Of a DNA stretch of 64,000 nucleotides, positions 44,235-52,361 are shown piece after piece. The notes under the pieces were generated by a model. That model was given only the letters and a program-made list of their open reading frames with translations, was not told where the DNA came from and searched no databases. Made by a program: the position numbers and the translations under genes. How positions within the stretch are numbered: position 1 is the stretch's first letter; the number at the start of each line of letters is the position of its first letter. This DNA is from Methylobacterium sp. R2-1 (lineage in GTDB: Bacteria; Pseudomonadota; Alphaproteobacteria; Rhizobiales; Beijerinckiaceae), in assembly GCF_014191355.1 (NCBI RefSeq), contig NZ_JACHWM010000003.1, forward strand, positions 355,850 to 419,849. Direction: 5' to 3'.

Positions 44235-44737
44235 GCGGCCCTGGCCCGGAGACGGTCGAGAGCGCGCTCGGACAGGGCCTGGGCGGCGGCGAGCGCCGCG
44301 CCGACGCGTTCGCCGTTGCCGCCGGCGGAGGTGGCCTCGACCACGACAGGTCGCGGGCCTCCAGCGACTGCGGAAGGCGCTGCGGCGGATGCCGGCCCAG
44401 CGGCGGTCCGTGCCTGGCCGACGATGGCCGCGATGCGGTTGATCACACTCTCACCCGCCTCCACATGCGCGGCCAGATCGGTGCTGGTGCGCTCGGCGGC
44501 GGCGAGGCGTTCGGTGAGCGTGCGGTCGCACTCGTCGAGGGTGGCGCGCAGGCCCGCGATGGCCCGTTCGGCGGTGGCGCTCGCCACCACGAGGTCGCCG
44601 ATGGTGGAGCGCAGGGCCGACTCGTCCGCCTTGAGCCGGCTGATGCGCGCCGACAGCTTTACCGAGGAGACGATGGTCGCCACCAGCAGAACGGCGACGA
44701 GAACGTCGGCGGCCATCGAGACGAAGAAGGTCATCAT
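44231..44737 (-). CDS. DUF6468-type flagellar-operon membrane protein
   Basis: A 168-residue protein with one N-terminal transmembrane helix (about residues 8-26, AADVLVAVLLVATIVSSV) and a long cytoplasmic or periplasmic coiled coil (about 30-115) with an Ala-rich tail. Such proteins lie between fliM and motE in alphaproteobacterial flagellar operons, with no known function. AGGG lies about six bases before ATG 44737; ATG 44734 and GTG 44743 are alternatives. Confidence 0.75.
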   Translation of the reverse strand: MMTFFVSMAADVLVAVLLVATIVSSVKLSARISRLKADESALRSTIGDLVVASATAERAIAGLRATLDECDRTLTERLAAAERTSTDLAAHVEAGESVINRIAAIVGQARTAAGPASAAAPSAVAGGPRPVVVEATSAGGNGERVGAALAAAQALSERALDRLRARAA

Positions 44738-44751
44738 GGTCACCCTGCGGC

Positions 44752-45969
44752 TCAGCCGTCGTTACGGTTCTGCATCGAGATTTCGTAGGCCTGGAGCGTC
44801 GTGCGCGACTGCCGCAGGGGCCGGGCCACCTGCACCGCGATCGCGTCGTCGATCCGGCCGATCCTCCCTTGCGTCAACGCCCAGTCGCCGCAGCGCACGG
44901 TGATGAGGTCGGTGGGCTTGCGGTCGAACATCAGTGTGTCGCCGACCTTGAGGTTGAGCACCCGCTTCAGCGGAAGCGTCACCTCGTGCAGCACCGCCTC
45001 CATCTCCACGTCCGCCTGCCAGATCTCGGTGGCGAGGTGGCTCTCCCAAACCTGATCGCGCCCGAGCCGCTCGCCCATGAAGCTCTGCATGAGCAGGTCG
45101 CGGATCGGCTCGATCGTCGCGTAGGGAAACAGGATCTGCATCCCGCCGCCGCGCCCGTCCATGTCGAGCTTGAGCGTGATCAGGATCGCGGCGTTGCCGG
45201 GCCGGGTGATGGTGGCGAAACGCGGATTGGTCTCGATGCGATCGATCCCGAACCGCACCGGCGAGAGCGGCTGGAACGAGAGTTCGAGGTCGGTGAGGAT
45301 GATCTCGACGAGGCGGCGGACGAGGCTCATCTCGATCGTGGTGAAAGGCCGTCCGTCGAGCCGGCTCGATGAGCCGCCGCGCTTGCCCCCGAGCAGGAGG
45401 TCCATGGTCGAGTAGGCGAGCGTCTGCTCCACGGTGACGAGGCCGGAGCCTTCCCAGGCATCCGCCTTGAACACGCCGAGCAGCGTCGGGAGCGGGATCG
45501 CGTTGAGGTAGTCGCCGAAACGGACCGAGGTGATGTTGTCGAGCGTCACCTCGACATTGTCCTGGAAGAAGTTGCGAAGGCTGGTCGACAACAACCGGAT
45601 CATCCGGTCGAAGACGATTTCCAGCATCGGCAGGCGTTCGTACTGAACGACGCCCGAATCGACGATGGCGCGCACGCCCCCCGCGCCGGAGGCGGAGAGC
45701 TCGCGCAGGGAGAAGCCGAGGACGCCGTCGATCTCATCCTGGTTCAGGATGCGGTCGTTGCCGGCGAGTTCGGGGAGATTCTCGGTCTCCCCGTCCTCGA
45801 TCATCGTCGCCCACTCGGCAGCGACGTCGCCCGCGCTCTTGGTCGTGCCCTGCTCGGCGAGCGCCGCGCCCCACTCCTCGGCGAGCGAAGCGTCGCCGCC
45901 GCCCTCAGAGCCCTGCTCGGCAAAGGCCGCCGCCCAATCGTCCTCCAGCTCGTCTTCGGGACCGGTCAT
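44752..45969 (-). CDS. fliM: Flagellar motor switch protein FliM with repeat-bearing N-terminal extension
   Basis: A 405-residue C-ring protein. The CheY-binding motif, usually at the N-terminus, is at residues 73-85 (RILNQDEIDGVLG). About 70 extra residues precede it and carry three imperfect repeats: DWAAAFAEQG (11-20), EWGAALAEQG (32-41) and EWATMIEDGE (52-61). The FliM middle domain and C-terminal SpoA domain (about residues 320-395, LPLKRVLNLKVGDTLMFD...) follow. FliM sets rotation direction on CheY-P binding. It lies after fliL with a 62-base gap. Confidence 0.95.
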   Translation of the reverse strand: MTGPEDELEDDWAAAFAEQGSEGGGDASLAEEWGAALAEQGTTKSAGDVAAEWATMIEDGETENLPELAGNDRILNQDEIDGVLGFSLRELSASGAGGVRAIVDSGVVQYERLPMLEIVFDRMIRLLSTSLRNFFQDNVEVTLDNITSVRFGDYLNAIPLPTLLGVFKADAWEGSGLVTVEQTLAYSTMDLLLGGKRGGSSSRLDGRPFTTIEMSLVRRLVEIILTDLELSFQPLSPVRFGIDRIETNPRFATITRPGNAAILITLKLDMDGRGGGMQILFPYATIEPIRDLLMQSFMGERLGRDQVWESHLATEIWQADVEMEAVLHEVTLPLKRVLNLKVGDTLMFDRKPTDLITVRCGDWALTQGRIGRIDDAIAVQVARPLRQSRTTLQAYEISMQNRNDG

Positions 45970-46031
45970 GCCTGTCGCGCGCTCGCCTGTGTCTTAAGCG
46001 TTAAGGGTTTGGGAGGGGGCAGCTGCGCCGT

Positions 46032-46547
46032 TCACTGAACGATCACGTCCTTGAACAGCACCGCCTCGGCCTTGGCCGGATGCAGCGCGATGTTGACCCT
46101 CCGAAGCAACTCCTCGCGCAGACGGTACAGACCGGTGGAGCCGGCCAGGTCGCTCGCCCGGATCTCGCGCAGATAGGTCTGAAAGGCGTCCTCGACGCGC
46201 GGCATCAGCGGCTTGACGGTCGCCTCGACCTTGGCGTCCTTCAGCTCCAGTGCGACGCGCAGCTTGAGCACGTTGGCCTTGGTCGCACCCGGATCGGGGC
46301 TGAGGTTGACCAACATGTCGCGCATGTCGAGGAACACGACCTGCGCCTTGGGGTCGACCTTCTCGGCCGCGTGCTCGCCATGGGCATCGGCATGCGCCGC
46401 CCGGTTCTTCATGAAGAAGAACCCGCCGCCTCCGCCGAGGAGCAGCACCGCGGCGGCGATGATGATGAGCTTCTTCTTGGACTTCGGCGCTTCCGCCGCG
46501 CCCTCTTCGCCCTCGGCCGCGGGCGCCTTTTTCGGCTTCTTGGCCAT
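46032..46547 (-). CDS. fliL: Flagellar basal-body-associated protein FliL
   Basis: A 171-residue protein: basic/acidic cytoplasmic N-terminus (Lys/Glu/Ala-rich, residues 1-24), one transmembrane helix (25-46, with a GGGGG stretch) and a periplasmic FliL domain (about 65-171) with VFLDMRDMLVNLSPDPG, LKLRVALEL and LREELLRRVNIAL. It surrounds and supports stators. It heads the fliL-fliM-DUF6468-motE unit. A possible sigma-54 promoter lies about 57 bases upstream. Confidence 0.93.
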   Translation of the reverse strand: MAKKPKKAPAAEGEEGAAEAPKSKKKLIIIAAAVLLLGGGGGFFFMKNRAAHADAHGEHAAEKVDPKAQVVFLDMRDMLVNLSPDPGATKANVLKLRVALELKDAKVEATVKPLMPRVEDAFQTYLREIRASDLAGSTGLYRLREELLRRVNIALHPAKAEAVLFKDVIVQ

Positions 46548-46603
46548 GTGCTGCTCGTCGGCAAACCGGATCGGGACGATGGGGCGGGACCCGCGCGCGA
46601 CGC

Positions 46604-46618
46604 GCAATTCCCGTCCCT
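46604..46618 (-). promoter_or_regulatory. fliL: Possible sigma-54 promoter of fliL
   Basis: On the minus strand, AGGGAC-GGGAA-TTGC fits TGGCAC-N5-TTGC with a perfect -12 and two mismatches in -24. GG-N10-GC spacing is exact. Predicted start is near 46592, 45 bases before fliL. Confidence 0.45.
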
Positions 46619-46653
46619 TCCTTCTCGGCCGACGTGGTTAACTCTCGGTTAAG

Positions 46654-46670
46654 CCGGCAGAACTTGCCGG
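46654..46670. promoter_or_regulatory. Inverted repeat CCGGCA-N5-TGCCGG between fliL and flgF (candidate FlbD/ftr site)
   Basis: CCGGCA (46654-46659), five bases, then TGCCGG (46665-46670). It is centred about 70 bases upstream of the predicted fliL start and about 133 upstream of the flgF start. The same element occurs at 53638-53656 in the other divergent flagellar gap. Confidence 0.65.
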
Positions 46671-46768
46671 GTCGGACTTGCCGCCGGCTCAAGGCGGACC
46701 GGTGCCCGCTCCGAGGTGCGATGGCCCCAAGTCACTGTTCGTTAAGGTAAAAACGAGCGCGACCGGAT

Positions 46769-46783
46769 TGGCACGGCCCCTGC
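46769..46783 (+). promoter_or_regulatory. flgF: Sigma-54 promoter of flgF
   Basis: TGGCAC-GGCCC-CTGC: perfect -24, one mismatch in -12, exact GG-N10-GC spacing. Predicted start is about 46795, 27 bases before the flgF ATG. Confidence 0.75.
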
Positions 46784-46821
46784 GGTGGATGGCACGAACC
46801 CGTCGCCATCCGAGGCACATC

Positions 46822-47562
46822 ATGCAGAACGCGCTCTTCGTCGGAGTCTCCGCTCAGGCCGCGCTCGCCCGCGAACTCGACGTCATCGCCAACAACATGG
46901 CCAACGTCTCGACCACCGGCTTCAAGGCGCGCTCCGCCCGCTTTCAGGAATACCTGATGCCGGTGGCCTCCGCCGACAGCTTCCAGCGCGGCGACCGGCG
47001 CCTCTCCTACGTGATCGACCAGGGCACGCCGCTCGACCTCACGCAGGGGCCGGTGGAGCCCGACGGCAACCCGATGCACGTGGCGCTGCGCGGCGACGCC
47101 TTCCTCTCCGTCCAGACGCCGCAGGGCCCGCGCTACACCCGCAACGGCGCCTTCGAGCTCGACGCCCAGGGCAACCTCGTCACCTCGGATGGCTACGCGG
47201 TGCAGGGCGACGGCGGCCCGATCACCATCGGCCAGCAGGAGACGGGGCTCGCCATCGCCCCCGACGGCACGGTCTCGACCAATCTCGGCGTCCGCGGCCG
47301 CCTGCGGCTCGTTACTTTCGCCAACGCCCAGGCGCTGAAGTCGGAGGGCGCCAATCTGTTCTCGTCCGAGGCCCCCCCCCGGCCCGTCGGCCCCGGTGCC
47401 CATCTGGAGCCCGGCGCGCTGGAGCGCTCCAACGTGAAGCCGGTGGTCGAGATGACCCGGCTGATGGACGTGAACCGCACCTACACGATGGTCTCGAGCG
47501 TGATTTCGCGCCTCGACGACCTGCGCGGCACGGCGATTCGCCGTCTCGCCGATGTCGCCTGA
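46822..47562 (+). CDS. flgF: Flagellar proximal-rod protein FlgF
   Basis: A 246-residue rod protein. The N-terminal heptad region with ANNMANVSTTGFKARSARF, the central RYTRNGAFELDAQGNLVTSDGYAVQG and the C-terminal helix EMTRLMDVNRTYTMVSSVIS are all conserved. It is exported by the flagellar type III system, so no signal peptide is expected. A run of nine C bases (47372-47380) encodes APPR near residue 186 and is a possible slippage site. First gene of flgF-flgG-flgA-flgH. Confidence 0.95.
   Translation: MQNALFVGVSAQAALARELDVIANNMANVSTTGFKARSARFQEYLMPVASADSFQRGDRRLSYVIDQGTPLDLTQGPVEPDGNPMHVALRGDAFLSVQTPQGPRYTRNGAFELDAQGNLVTSDGYAVQGDGGPITIGQQETGLAIAPDGTVSTNLGVRGRLRLVTFANAQALKSEGANLFSSEAPPRPVGPGAHLEPGALERSNVKPVVEMTRLMDVNRTYTMVSSVISRLDDLRGTAIRRLADVA
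47372..47380 (+). repeat. C9 homopolymer inside flgF
   Basis: Nine consecutive C bases in the coding strand. Loss or gain of one base would frameshift flgF after about residue 187 of 246. Such tracts are rare in coding DNA of this kind and can be contingency sites or sequencing-error sites. Confidence 0.8.
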
Positions 47563-47596
47563 TCGCTCGGCCTGATCGCCCGGAAGGTAGACCCAG

Positions 47597-48388
47597 ATGC
47601 GCGCCCTCTACGCCGCCGCCACGGGCATGGCGGCCCAGGAACTCAACGTCCAAGTCATCTCGAACAACATCGCGAACCTGCGCACCACCGGCTACAAGCG
47701 CCAGCAGGTGCATTTCCAGGATCTGCTCTACCAGAACCTGCGCCGCTCCGGCTCCTCGACCTCGGACCAGAACACGATCCTGCCGGCCGGCCTTGCGTTG
47801 GGCTCGGGCGTGAAGACCACCTCGACCGCCCGCGCCATGACGCAGGGGCCGCTGGCGCAGACCGAGAAGGATTACGACGTCGCGATCCGCGGCGAGGGCT
47901 TCTTCCGCATCCGCCTGCCCGATGGACGTACCGCCTACAGCCGCGACGGCTCGTTCGACCTCGACGCGCAGGGTCAGATGGTGAGCCGCGACGGCTACCT
48001 GCTCGATCCCGGCGTGACGGTGCCCAACACCGCCACCTCGGTGACGATCTCGGCCACCGGCGCGGTGCAGGCAACCCTTCCGGGCCAGACCGCGCCGCAG
48101 GCGCTCGGCCAGTTCCAGCTCGCCCGCTTCGTCAACAAGGTCGGTCTCGAATCGATCGGCGACAACCTGTTCGTCGAGACCGCGGCATCGGGCCCTGCCA
48201 TCACCGGCCTGCCGGGCTCGGAGGGCTTCGGCAACCTGCAGCAGAACTACCTCGAAGAGGCCAACGTCAACGCGGTCACCGAGATCTCGTCGCTGATCGC
48301 GGCGCAGCGCGCCTACGAGATGAATTCGAAGGTCGTCACCGCCGCCGACCAGATGCTCTCGACTACCTCGCAGATGTTCCGCGGCTGA
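47597..48388 (+). CDS. flgG: Flagellar distal-rod protein FlgG
   Basis: A 263-residue protein beginning MRALYAAATGMAAQELNVQVISNNIANLRTTGYKR (cited in part: the SNNIANLRTTGYK motif). It has the FlgG-specific region YQNLRRSGSSTSDQN, DGRTAYSRDGSFDLDAQGQ in the centre and EEANVNAVTEISSLIAAQRAYEMNSK at the C-terminus. It forms the distal rod. It begins 34 bases after flgF. Confidence 0.97.
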   Translation: MRALYAAATGMAAQELNVQVISNNIANLRTTGYKRQQVHFQDLLYQNLRRSGSSTSDQNTILPAGLALGSGVKTTSTARAMTQGPLAQTEKDYDVAIRGEGFFRIRLPDGRTAYSRDGSFDLDAQGQMVSRDGYLLDPGVTVPNTATSVTISATGAVQATLPGQTAPQALGQFQLARFVNKVGLESIGDNLFVETAASGPAITGLPGSEGFGNLQQNYLEEANVNAVTEISSLIAAQRAYEMNSKVVTAADQMLSTTSQMFRG

Positions 48389-48399
48389 GGATCCGACCC

Positions 48400-49449
48400 G
48401 TGATGCACGCCCTCAGGCCGATCCGCCGCCCCGCCCCGCTCGCCGTCACTCCCTTGTCCCGCGGCGCGATCGGCCGGACCGTGTTCGCACTTGCCGCCTT
48501 CATGGCGATGACCCTGTTCGCCCTGCCGCTGATGGCCGCCGGCAATCCACTGCGCCTGCGTGGCGACGTGACCGCGCGCGGCGACACGCTGAGCCTCGGC
48601 GATCTCGTGGAGGGCGCGCCGGCCGAGCTCGCCGGGCGGCCTCTGTTTCGCGCACCGGCTCTGGGTGCGATCGGCACGATCCAGGCCCGCCGCATCATCG
48701 AGTCCGTGGCCGCCTTCGGCCTCACGGGCATCGAGACCGGCGGCCGCGTGCAGGTCACGGTGCAGCGCGCCGCCCGCCGGGTCGGGCCGCCGGAGATCGA
48801 GGCGGCGCTGAAGCGCGCGCTCGAAACCGGCTACGGTCTCGATGCCAAGGCGCTGTCGGTGCGGCTCGACGGCGATGCGCCGGTGCTGCTCGCCCCGCTC
48901 GACCTTGATGGGCAGGCGGCGGCGGTCGATGTCACCTACGATCCCCGCACCCGTCGGGTCGCCGGCCTGATCGTGCTCGGGGAGCGGCAGGCTTCGCTCC
49001 GGGTCGGCGGCGTCGCGGTCGAGACCCGTGAGGTGGCCGTGCTGACCCGCAGCCTTAACCGCGGCGAAGCGATGGCGAGTGCCGACCTCAGCCTCGAGCG
49101 CCGCCCACGCGATGCCGTGCCGGCCGACGTGCAGGGCGCGCCGAGCCTCGTCGCGGGTCAGGTCGCGCAGCGTCCCTTGAGCGCCGGCTCGGTCCTGCGT
49201 TCGGGCGACGTGGCGCCACCGGATCTCGTCGCCCGCGGCGAGAGCGTAGCCATCGTATTCGAGACGCCCGGTGTGTCGCTGTCGATGCGCGGCGTCGCCA
49301 ACGAGAGCGGCCGGCTCGGGGCCAGCGTCTCGGTGACCAACGGCGCCTCGAAGAAGGTGCTTCAGGCCGTGGTGATCGGTCCAGGCCGCGTCTCGGTGGG
49401 TCCGGCCCCGCAGCCTCAGCCCGTGCTCCAGGCCAGCGCCGCCCCCTAG
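48400..49449 (+). CDS. flgA: Flagellar P-ring chaperone FlgA
   Basis: A 349-residue periplasmic protein. A long N-terminal signal region (helix about residues 28-46, cleavage near LMAAG) precedes two beta-rich regions. The C-terminal SAF/ChapFlgA domain has LTRSLNRGEAMASADLSLERRP and AGQVAQRPLSAGSVLRSGDVAPPDLVARG. It helps FlgI assemble into the P ring. GTG 48400 and ATG 48403 are both possible starts; GAGGA lies nine bases before the GTG. Confidence 0.93.
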   Translation: MMHALRPIRRPAPLAVTPLSRGAIGRTVFALAAFMAMTLFALPLMAAGNPLRLRGDVTARGDTLSLGDLVEGAPAELAGRPLFRAPALGAIGTIQARRIIESVAAFGLTGIETGGRVQVTVQRAARRVGPPEIEAALKRALETGYGLDAKALSVRLDGDAPVLLAPLDLDGQAAAVDVTYDPRTRRVAGLIVLGERQASLRVGGVAVETREVAVLTRSLNRGEAMASADLSLERRPRDAVPADVQGAPSLVAGQVAQRPLSAGSVLRSGDVAPPDLVARGESVAIVFETPGVSLSMRGVANESGRLGASVSVTNGASKKVLQAVVIGPGRVSVGPAPQPQPVLQASAAP

Positions 49450-49504
49450 GCGGCTCCCCCTCCCCTCGCCCTTCTTCCCGTCTCGCCCGCGCCGGACCCT
49501 TCCG

Positions 49505-50254
49505 ATGACCGCTCGCCGCTCCCTTCCCCGTCTCGCCGTGATCCTGGCGCTGGCGCCGCTCGGCGCCTGCAACACCGTGGACCGGCTCTCGCAGGTCGGG
49601 GCGACGCCGGCGCTCTCGGCGATCGAGGACCCGACCGCTCAGCCCGGCTACCGGCCGCTGCGCATGGCGATGCCGGATGTCGCCCCGGTCTCCTACGCGC
49701 CGAATTCCCTGTGGCGCACCGGTTCGCGGGCCTTCTTCAAGGATCAGCGTGCGGCGCGGATCGGTGACCTGGTCACCGTCAAGGTCAACGTGACCGACCG
49801 GGCCAACCTCAACAACGAGACCAAACGCTCCCGTACCAACGCGGAAGGCTTCGGCCTGCCCAACGCCTTCGGCCTGGAGAAGAGCGCGGGCGTGGCCGCA
49901 GCCGGCATTTCCCCTGACAAGCTCATCAACGGCACCTCGACCTCGTCGAGCGATGGCGCGGGCTCGGTTCAGCGCGCCGAGACCGTGACCACCAACGTTG
50001 CCGCCGTCGTCACGCAGGTGCTGCCCAACGGCAACCTCGTGGTCGAGGGCAAGCAGGAGATCCGCATCAACTTCGAGGTGCGCGAACTGATCGTCGCCGG
50101 CGTGGTGCGGCCCGAGGACATCGAGTCGGACAACACCATCGATTCAAGCAAGATCGCTCAGGCCCGCATCGCCTATGGCGGGCGCGGCCAGATCACCGAC
50201 GTGCAGCAGCCCCGCTACGGCCAGCAGCTCGTCGATATCTTGCTGCCGTTCTGA
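49505..50254 (+). CDS. flgH: Flagellar L-ring lipoprotein FlgH
   Basis: A 249-residue outer-membrane lipoprotein. The lipobox LGAC (Cys22) follows a short signal peptide. SLWRTGSRAFFKDQRAARIGDLVTVKV, a Ser/Thr-rich loop with NGTSTSSSDGAG, VTQVLPNGNLVVEGKQEI and the C-terminal GRGQITDVQQPRYGQQLVDILLPF region are typical. Last of the flgF operon; it ends 16 bases before a convergent small gene. Confidence 0.97.
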   Translation: MTARRSLPRLAVILALAPLGACNTVDRLSQVGATPALSAIEDPTAQPGYRPLRMAMPDVAPVSYAPNSLWRTGSRAFFKDQRAARIGDLVTVKVNVTDRANLNNETKRSRTNAEGFGLPNAFGLEKSAGVAAAGISPDKLINGTSTSSSDGAGSVQRAETVTTNVAAVVTQVLPNGNLVVEGKQEIRINFEVRELIVAGVVRPEDIESDNTIDSSKIAQARIAYGGRGQITDVQQPRYGQQLVDILLPF

Positions 50255-50270
50255 TCGGGGGAGCGCGCCC

Positions 50271-50453
50271 TCAGTGCTCGGTGCCGGGCCGGTTCGGGCG
50301 CGGCGCCTCGCCGTGGGCTTGAGTGAAGGCGGAGCGCTGCGGATCGCGCTTCGACTGCGCCACCCGGCCCCGCTGCCAGATGGCGAAGGCCGCGACGAGG
50401 ACGATGGTCACGATCGCGAGCAATGGAATGAGCACATCGTTCGACACGGCCAT
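50271..50453 (-). CDS. Small single-pass membrane protein (60 aa)
   Basis: The product begins MAVSNDVLIPLLAIVTIVLV with one helix (about residues 6-26), then a basic stretch (WQRGRVAQSKRDPQR) and a polar tail. GGAGG lies close before the ATG. The positive-inside rule puts the C-terminus in the cytoplasm. It lies in the flagellar region but is convergent with flgH; a link to motility is not shown. Family not recognised. Confidence 0.6.
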   Translation of the reverse strand: MAVSNDVLIPLLAIVTIVLVAAFAIWQRGRVAQSKRDPQRSAFTQAHGEAPRPNRPGTEH

Positions 50454-50662
50454 TTCCTCCGATGATTGTGTTCGGGGCCAAGTGGCACGCGAAAGGAAAG
50501 TTCCGAATAGTCAAGCCGTCAATGGGCGTCGGAAGTGTGCGGCATGATGACTTTGTCGGACTTCATCGATACGAAATAAGACGGAAGTCCTCGCCGATCG
50601 ATGCCGTTCGGATCTTGGGTCGGCTGGGGCGGATCGTCACGCTCCCCGCGGACGCGGCCATT
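50454..50662. other. Intergenic stretch, no gene seen
   Basis: Together with 50663-50818 this is a 365-base gap between two minus-strand genes. 50663-50818 is an in-frame open extension of the upstream gene (see its entry); the remainder shows no gene, repeat or clear promoter element. Confidence 0.45.
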
Positions 50663-50818
50663 TTACGCTCCGGCGCGCAGGATCGAGCCGTAGCGCTTTA
50701 GCACCTCACCCCTCGGGTCGCTCGTCGCCGCGGGCGTGGCGCCGGACATCACCCCCATGTCGTCCTCCGCGGCCGAGGAGAGGGCGCCATCCTTCAGCGT
50801 CATCACGCCGGACAGCGT

Positions 50819-51367
50819 CTAGATGTCGAGCATGTGTGTCGTGTAGCGAGCATAGGCCGCCGCCTGCTCATCCTTGCTTCGGGCGCTCTTCTTCGCCTCG
50901 TTGTAGAGTTCCAGCGCCTTCTGCGCGGCATGCATGGCTTTCAGGGAGGCGACGCTCTCGAACTCCTTGGCCAGGTCCGGGTCGTCCCTGAACAGCTTCT
51001 CGATCTTCTTCTTGTATGGGCTGTCGCTCACGATCGATCCCGACTCGATCCGAACGGAGATCGGATCGTCGATGGGGATGCCCTTCTCTGCGAAGGCTGC
51101 GCTCAGCCGGCTCGCGAGGGCATCGGAGCGCGCCTTCAGTCGCTCGTCGAAGGATCGGGTCGCGTTGGCGGCCGCTTCTCGCGCCGTCTTGAGGCCGTCG
51201 AAGGCCGCTTGCTCGGGCTCAGGGCGCTTCACCACCGCTGTCGCGGGCGGGAGGCCGCGACTTTTCTGCGCGTCCTGCGGCTGGCCGGCACGCCTCGCCG
51301 AGGCATCGAGCGCCGCGCTCGCCCGCGCGGCCGACCCTGCCTCGCGGCTGGCCTCGATGGCGGACAT
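50819..51367 (-). CDS. Hypothetical helical protein in the flagellar region (182 aa), with in-frame extension past its TAG
   Basis: The product begins MSAIEASREAGSAARASAAL and is Ala/Lys/Glu-rich, largely helical (coiled coil likely at about 55-105 and 140-180), without a signal peptide or membrane segment. A GGGGGAG ribosome site precedes the ATG. It ends in MLDI at TAG 50819-50821. The same frame then stays open for 51 codons to TAA at 50663-50665, reading on with LSGVMTLKDGALSSAAEDDM and ending in LKRYGSILRAGA, which looks protein-like. A nonsense mutation or leaky stop is possible. Family not recognised. Confidence 0.6.
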   Translation of the reverse strand: MSAIEASREAGSAARASAALDASARRAGQPQDAQKSRGLPPATAVVKRPEPEQAAFDGLKTAREAAANATRSFDERLKARSDALASRLSAAFAEKGIPIDDPISVRIESGSIVSDSPYKKKIEKLFRDDPDLAKEFESVASLKAMHAAQKALELYNEAKKSARSKDEQAAAYARYTTHMLDI

Positions 51368-51506
51368 CGACGCTCCCCCCTCTGGACGAACAGGTCCGCT
51401 GGGTGTGGTCGCGAATCGACACGGCCCTGGAGCGTGATGCAACCACAAGATCGGTTTTTCGTTGCCGAACCGTGAACGTAGGACGGTCCGGTCGCGCCCG
51501 CCGTTG

Positions 51507-51986
51507 TCAGAGGCTGCGCGACAGCACCAGCGGCCCACCCTGCGCGCCCCGGCCGTACGGCGAGGGGGAGAGCGAGGGGCGGCCGTAGACGGTGGGCGTG
51601 CGCGTCTTGGCGACTTCCTCGGCGAGCGCCTTCACCAGCCCCTCGGAAACGGCTCGGGCGGTGGCGAGCACCTGCTGGTTCGTCTCGACTACGGCGGCGA
51701 AGCGGTGCTGAGCCGCCTTCAGTGCCTCCAGCCCCTCCGGGGCGAAGCGGGCGAGCGCGATGGCGTTGGCCTTGGCCGCCTCCAGGCCGTTCAGATAGGC
51801 GGAGGCGAGTTCGGATTTCGGAGCGGATTCCGTCAGCGCCTGGGCGATCCGCCCGGCCCGCACGCCGTCGCTCTCGCGGATGAGCACGCCTTCCAACTCG
51901 CCCATGGTGGCGAGCAATTGTTGCACGAAGCCGAGCGCGGCGGCGCGTTCGGTCAGGCGCACGGGGAGGGTCGGATCAGCGGCCAC
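51507..51986 (-). CDS. FlgN/FlbY-like flagellar protein
   Basis: A 159-residue helical protein beginning at GTG 51986, 11 bases inside the flgJ gene. Three or four amphipathic helices (FVQQLLATMGELEGVLIRES..., LNGLEAAKANAIALARFAPE..., TNQQVLATARAVSEGLVKALAEEVAKT) followed by a disordered Pro/Gly/Ser tail fit the FlgN chaperone type. In Caulobacter, flbY lies near flgI, and this gene has that position. Assignment is by context and fold pattern; direct homology is unproven. Confidence 0.6.
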   Translation of the reverse strand: MAADPTLPVRLTERAAALGFVQQLLATMGELEGVLIRESDGVRAGRIAQALTESAPKSELASAYLNGLEAAKANAIALARFAPEGLEALKAAQHRFAAVVETNQQVLATARAVSEGLVKALAEEVAKTRTPTVYGRPSLSPSPYGRGAQGGPLVLSRSL

Positions 51987-52335
51987 CGCCCGCCTCCTGC
52001 ATCCGCATCATCTCGGAATAGACCTGATTGCTGATGCCGACCCCGCCGGTCTTCACGATGGCGTTGGCGTATTCCTTGGTCAGCATCGAGCGCCAGACGC
52101 CGCCGCCGGTGCCGTTCTCGCCGAGAGGCCCTTCCGTGCCCGCGCTCTGCGTCAGCTTCTCCATGCTGTCTTCCAGGAACATCTTCTCGAACTCGTCCGC
52201 CGTCTTGCGGGCCTTGGCCGAGGCGGTGGCCTTGGCGGTGTCCATCGTGTCCGCGTCGGTCTTGGCCAGCGTGTTGAGCAGGTTCTTGCCGACGCCGACG
52301 GCGGCGGAGGCCGCGAAGGTTGCGAGGGGCAGCAT
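51976..52335 (-). CDS. flgJ: Rod-binding protein (FlgJ N-terminal domain only)
   Basis: A 119-residue protein: an N-terminal Ala-rich region, then the rod-binding domain KTADEFEKMFLEDSMEKLTQSAGTEG...VWRSMLTKEYANAIVKTGGVGISNQVYSEMMRMQE. The muramidase domain of enterobacterial FlgJ is absent, as is usual in alphaproteobacteria. It is 26 bases after flgI and overlaps the FlgN/FlbY-like gene. It caps the growing rod. Confidence 0.9.
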   Translation of the reverse strand: MLPLATFAASAAVGVGKNLLNTLAKTDADTMDTAKATASAKARKTADEFEKMFLEDSMEKLTQSAGTEGPLGENGTGGGVWRSMLTKEYANAIVKTGGVGISNQVYSEMMRMQEAGGGR

Positions 52336-52361
52336 GGTGCGGTCTCCCGATGGGAAAAAAG

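Noticed and set aside
46678..46821. N-terminal extension of flgF to 46678
   Set aside because: It would include the sigma-54 promoter and remove the normal FlgF N-terminus (MQNALFVG).
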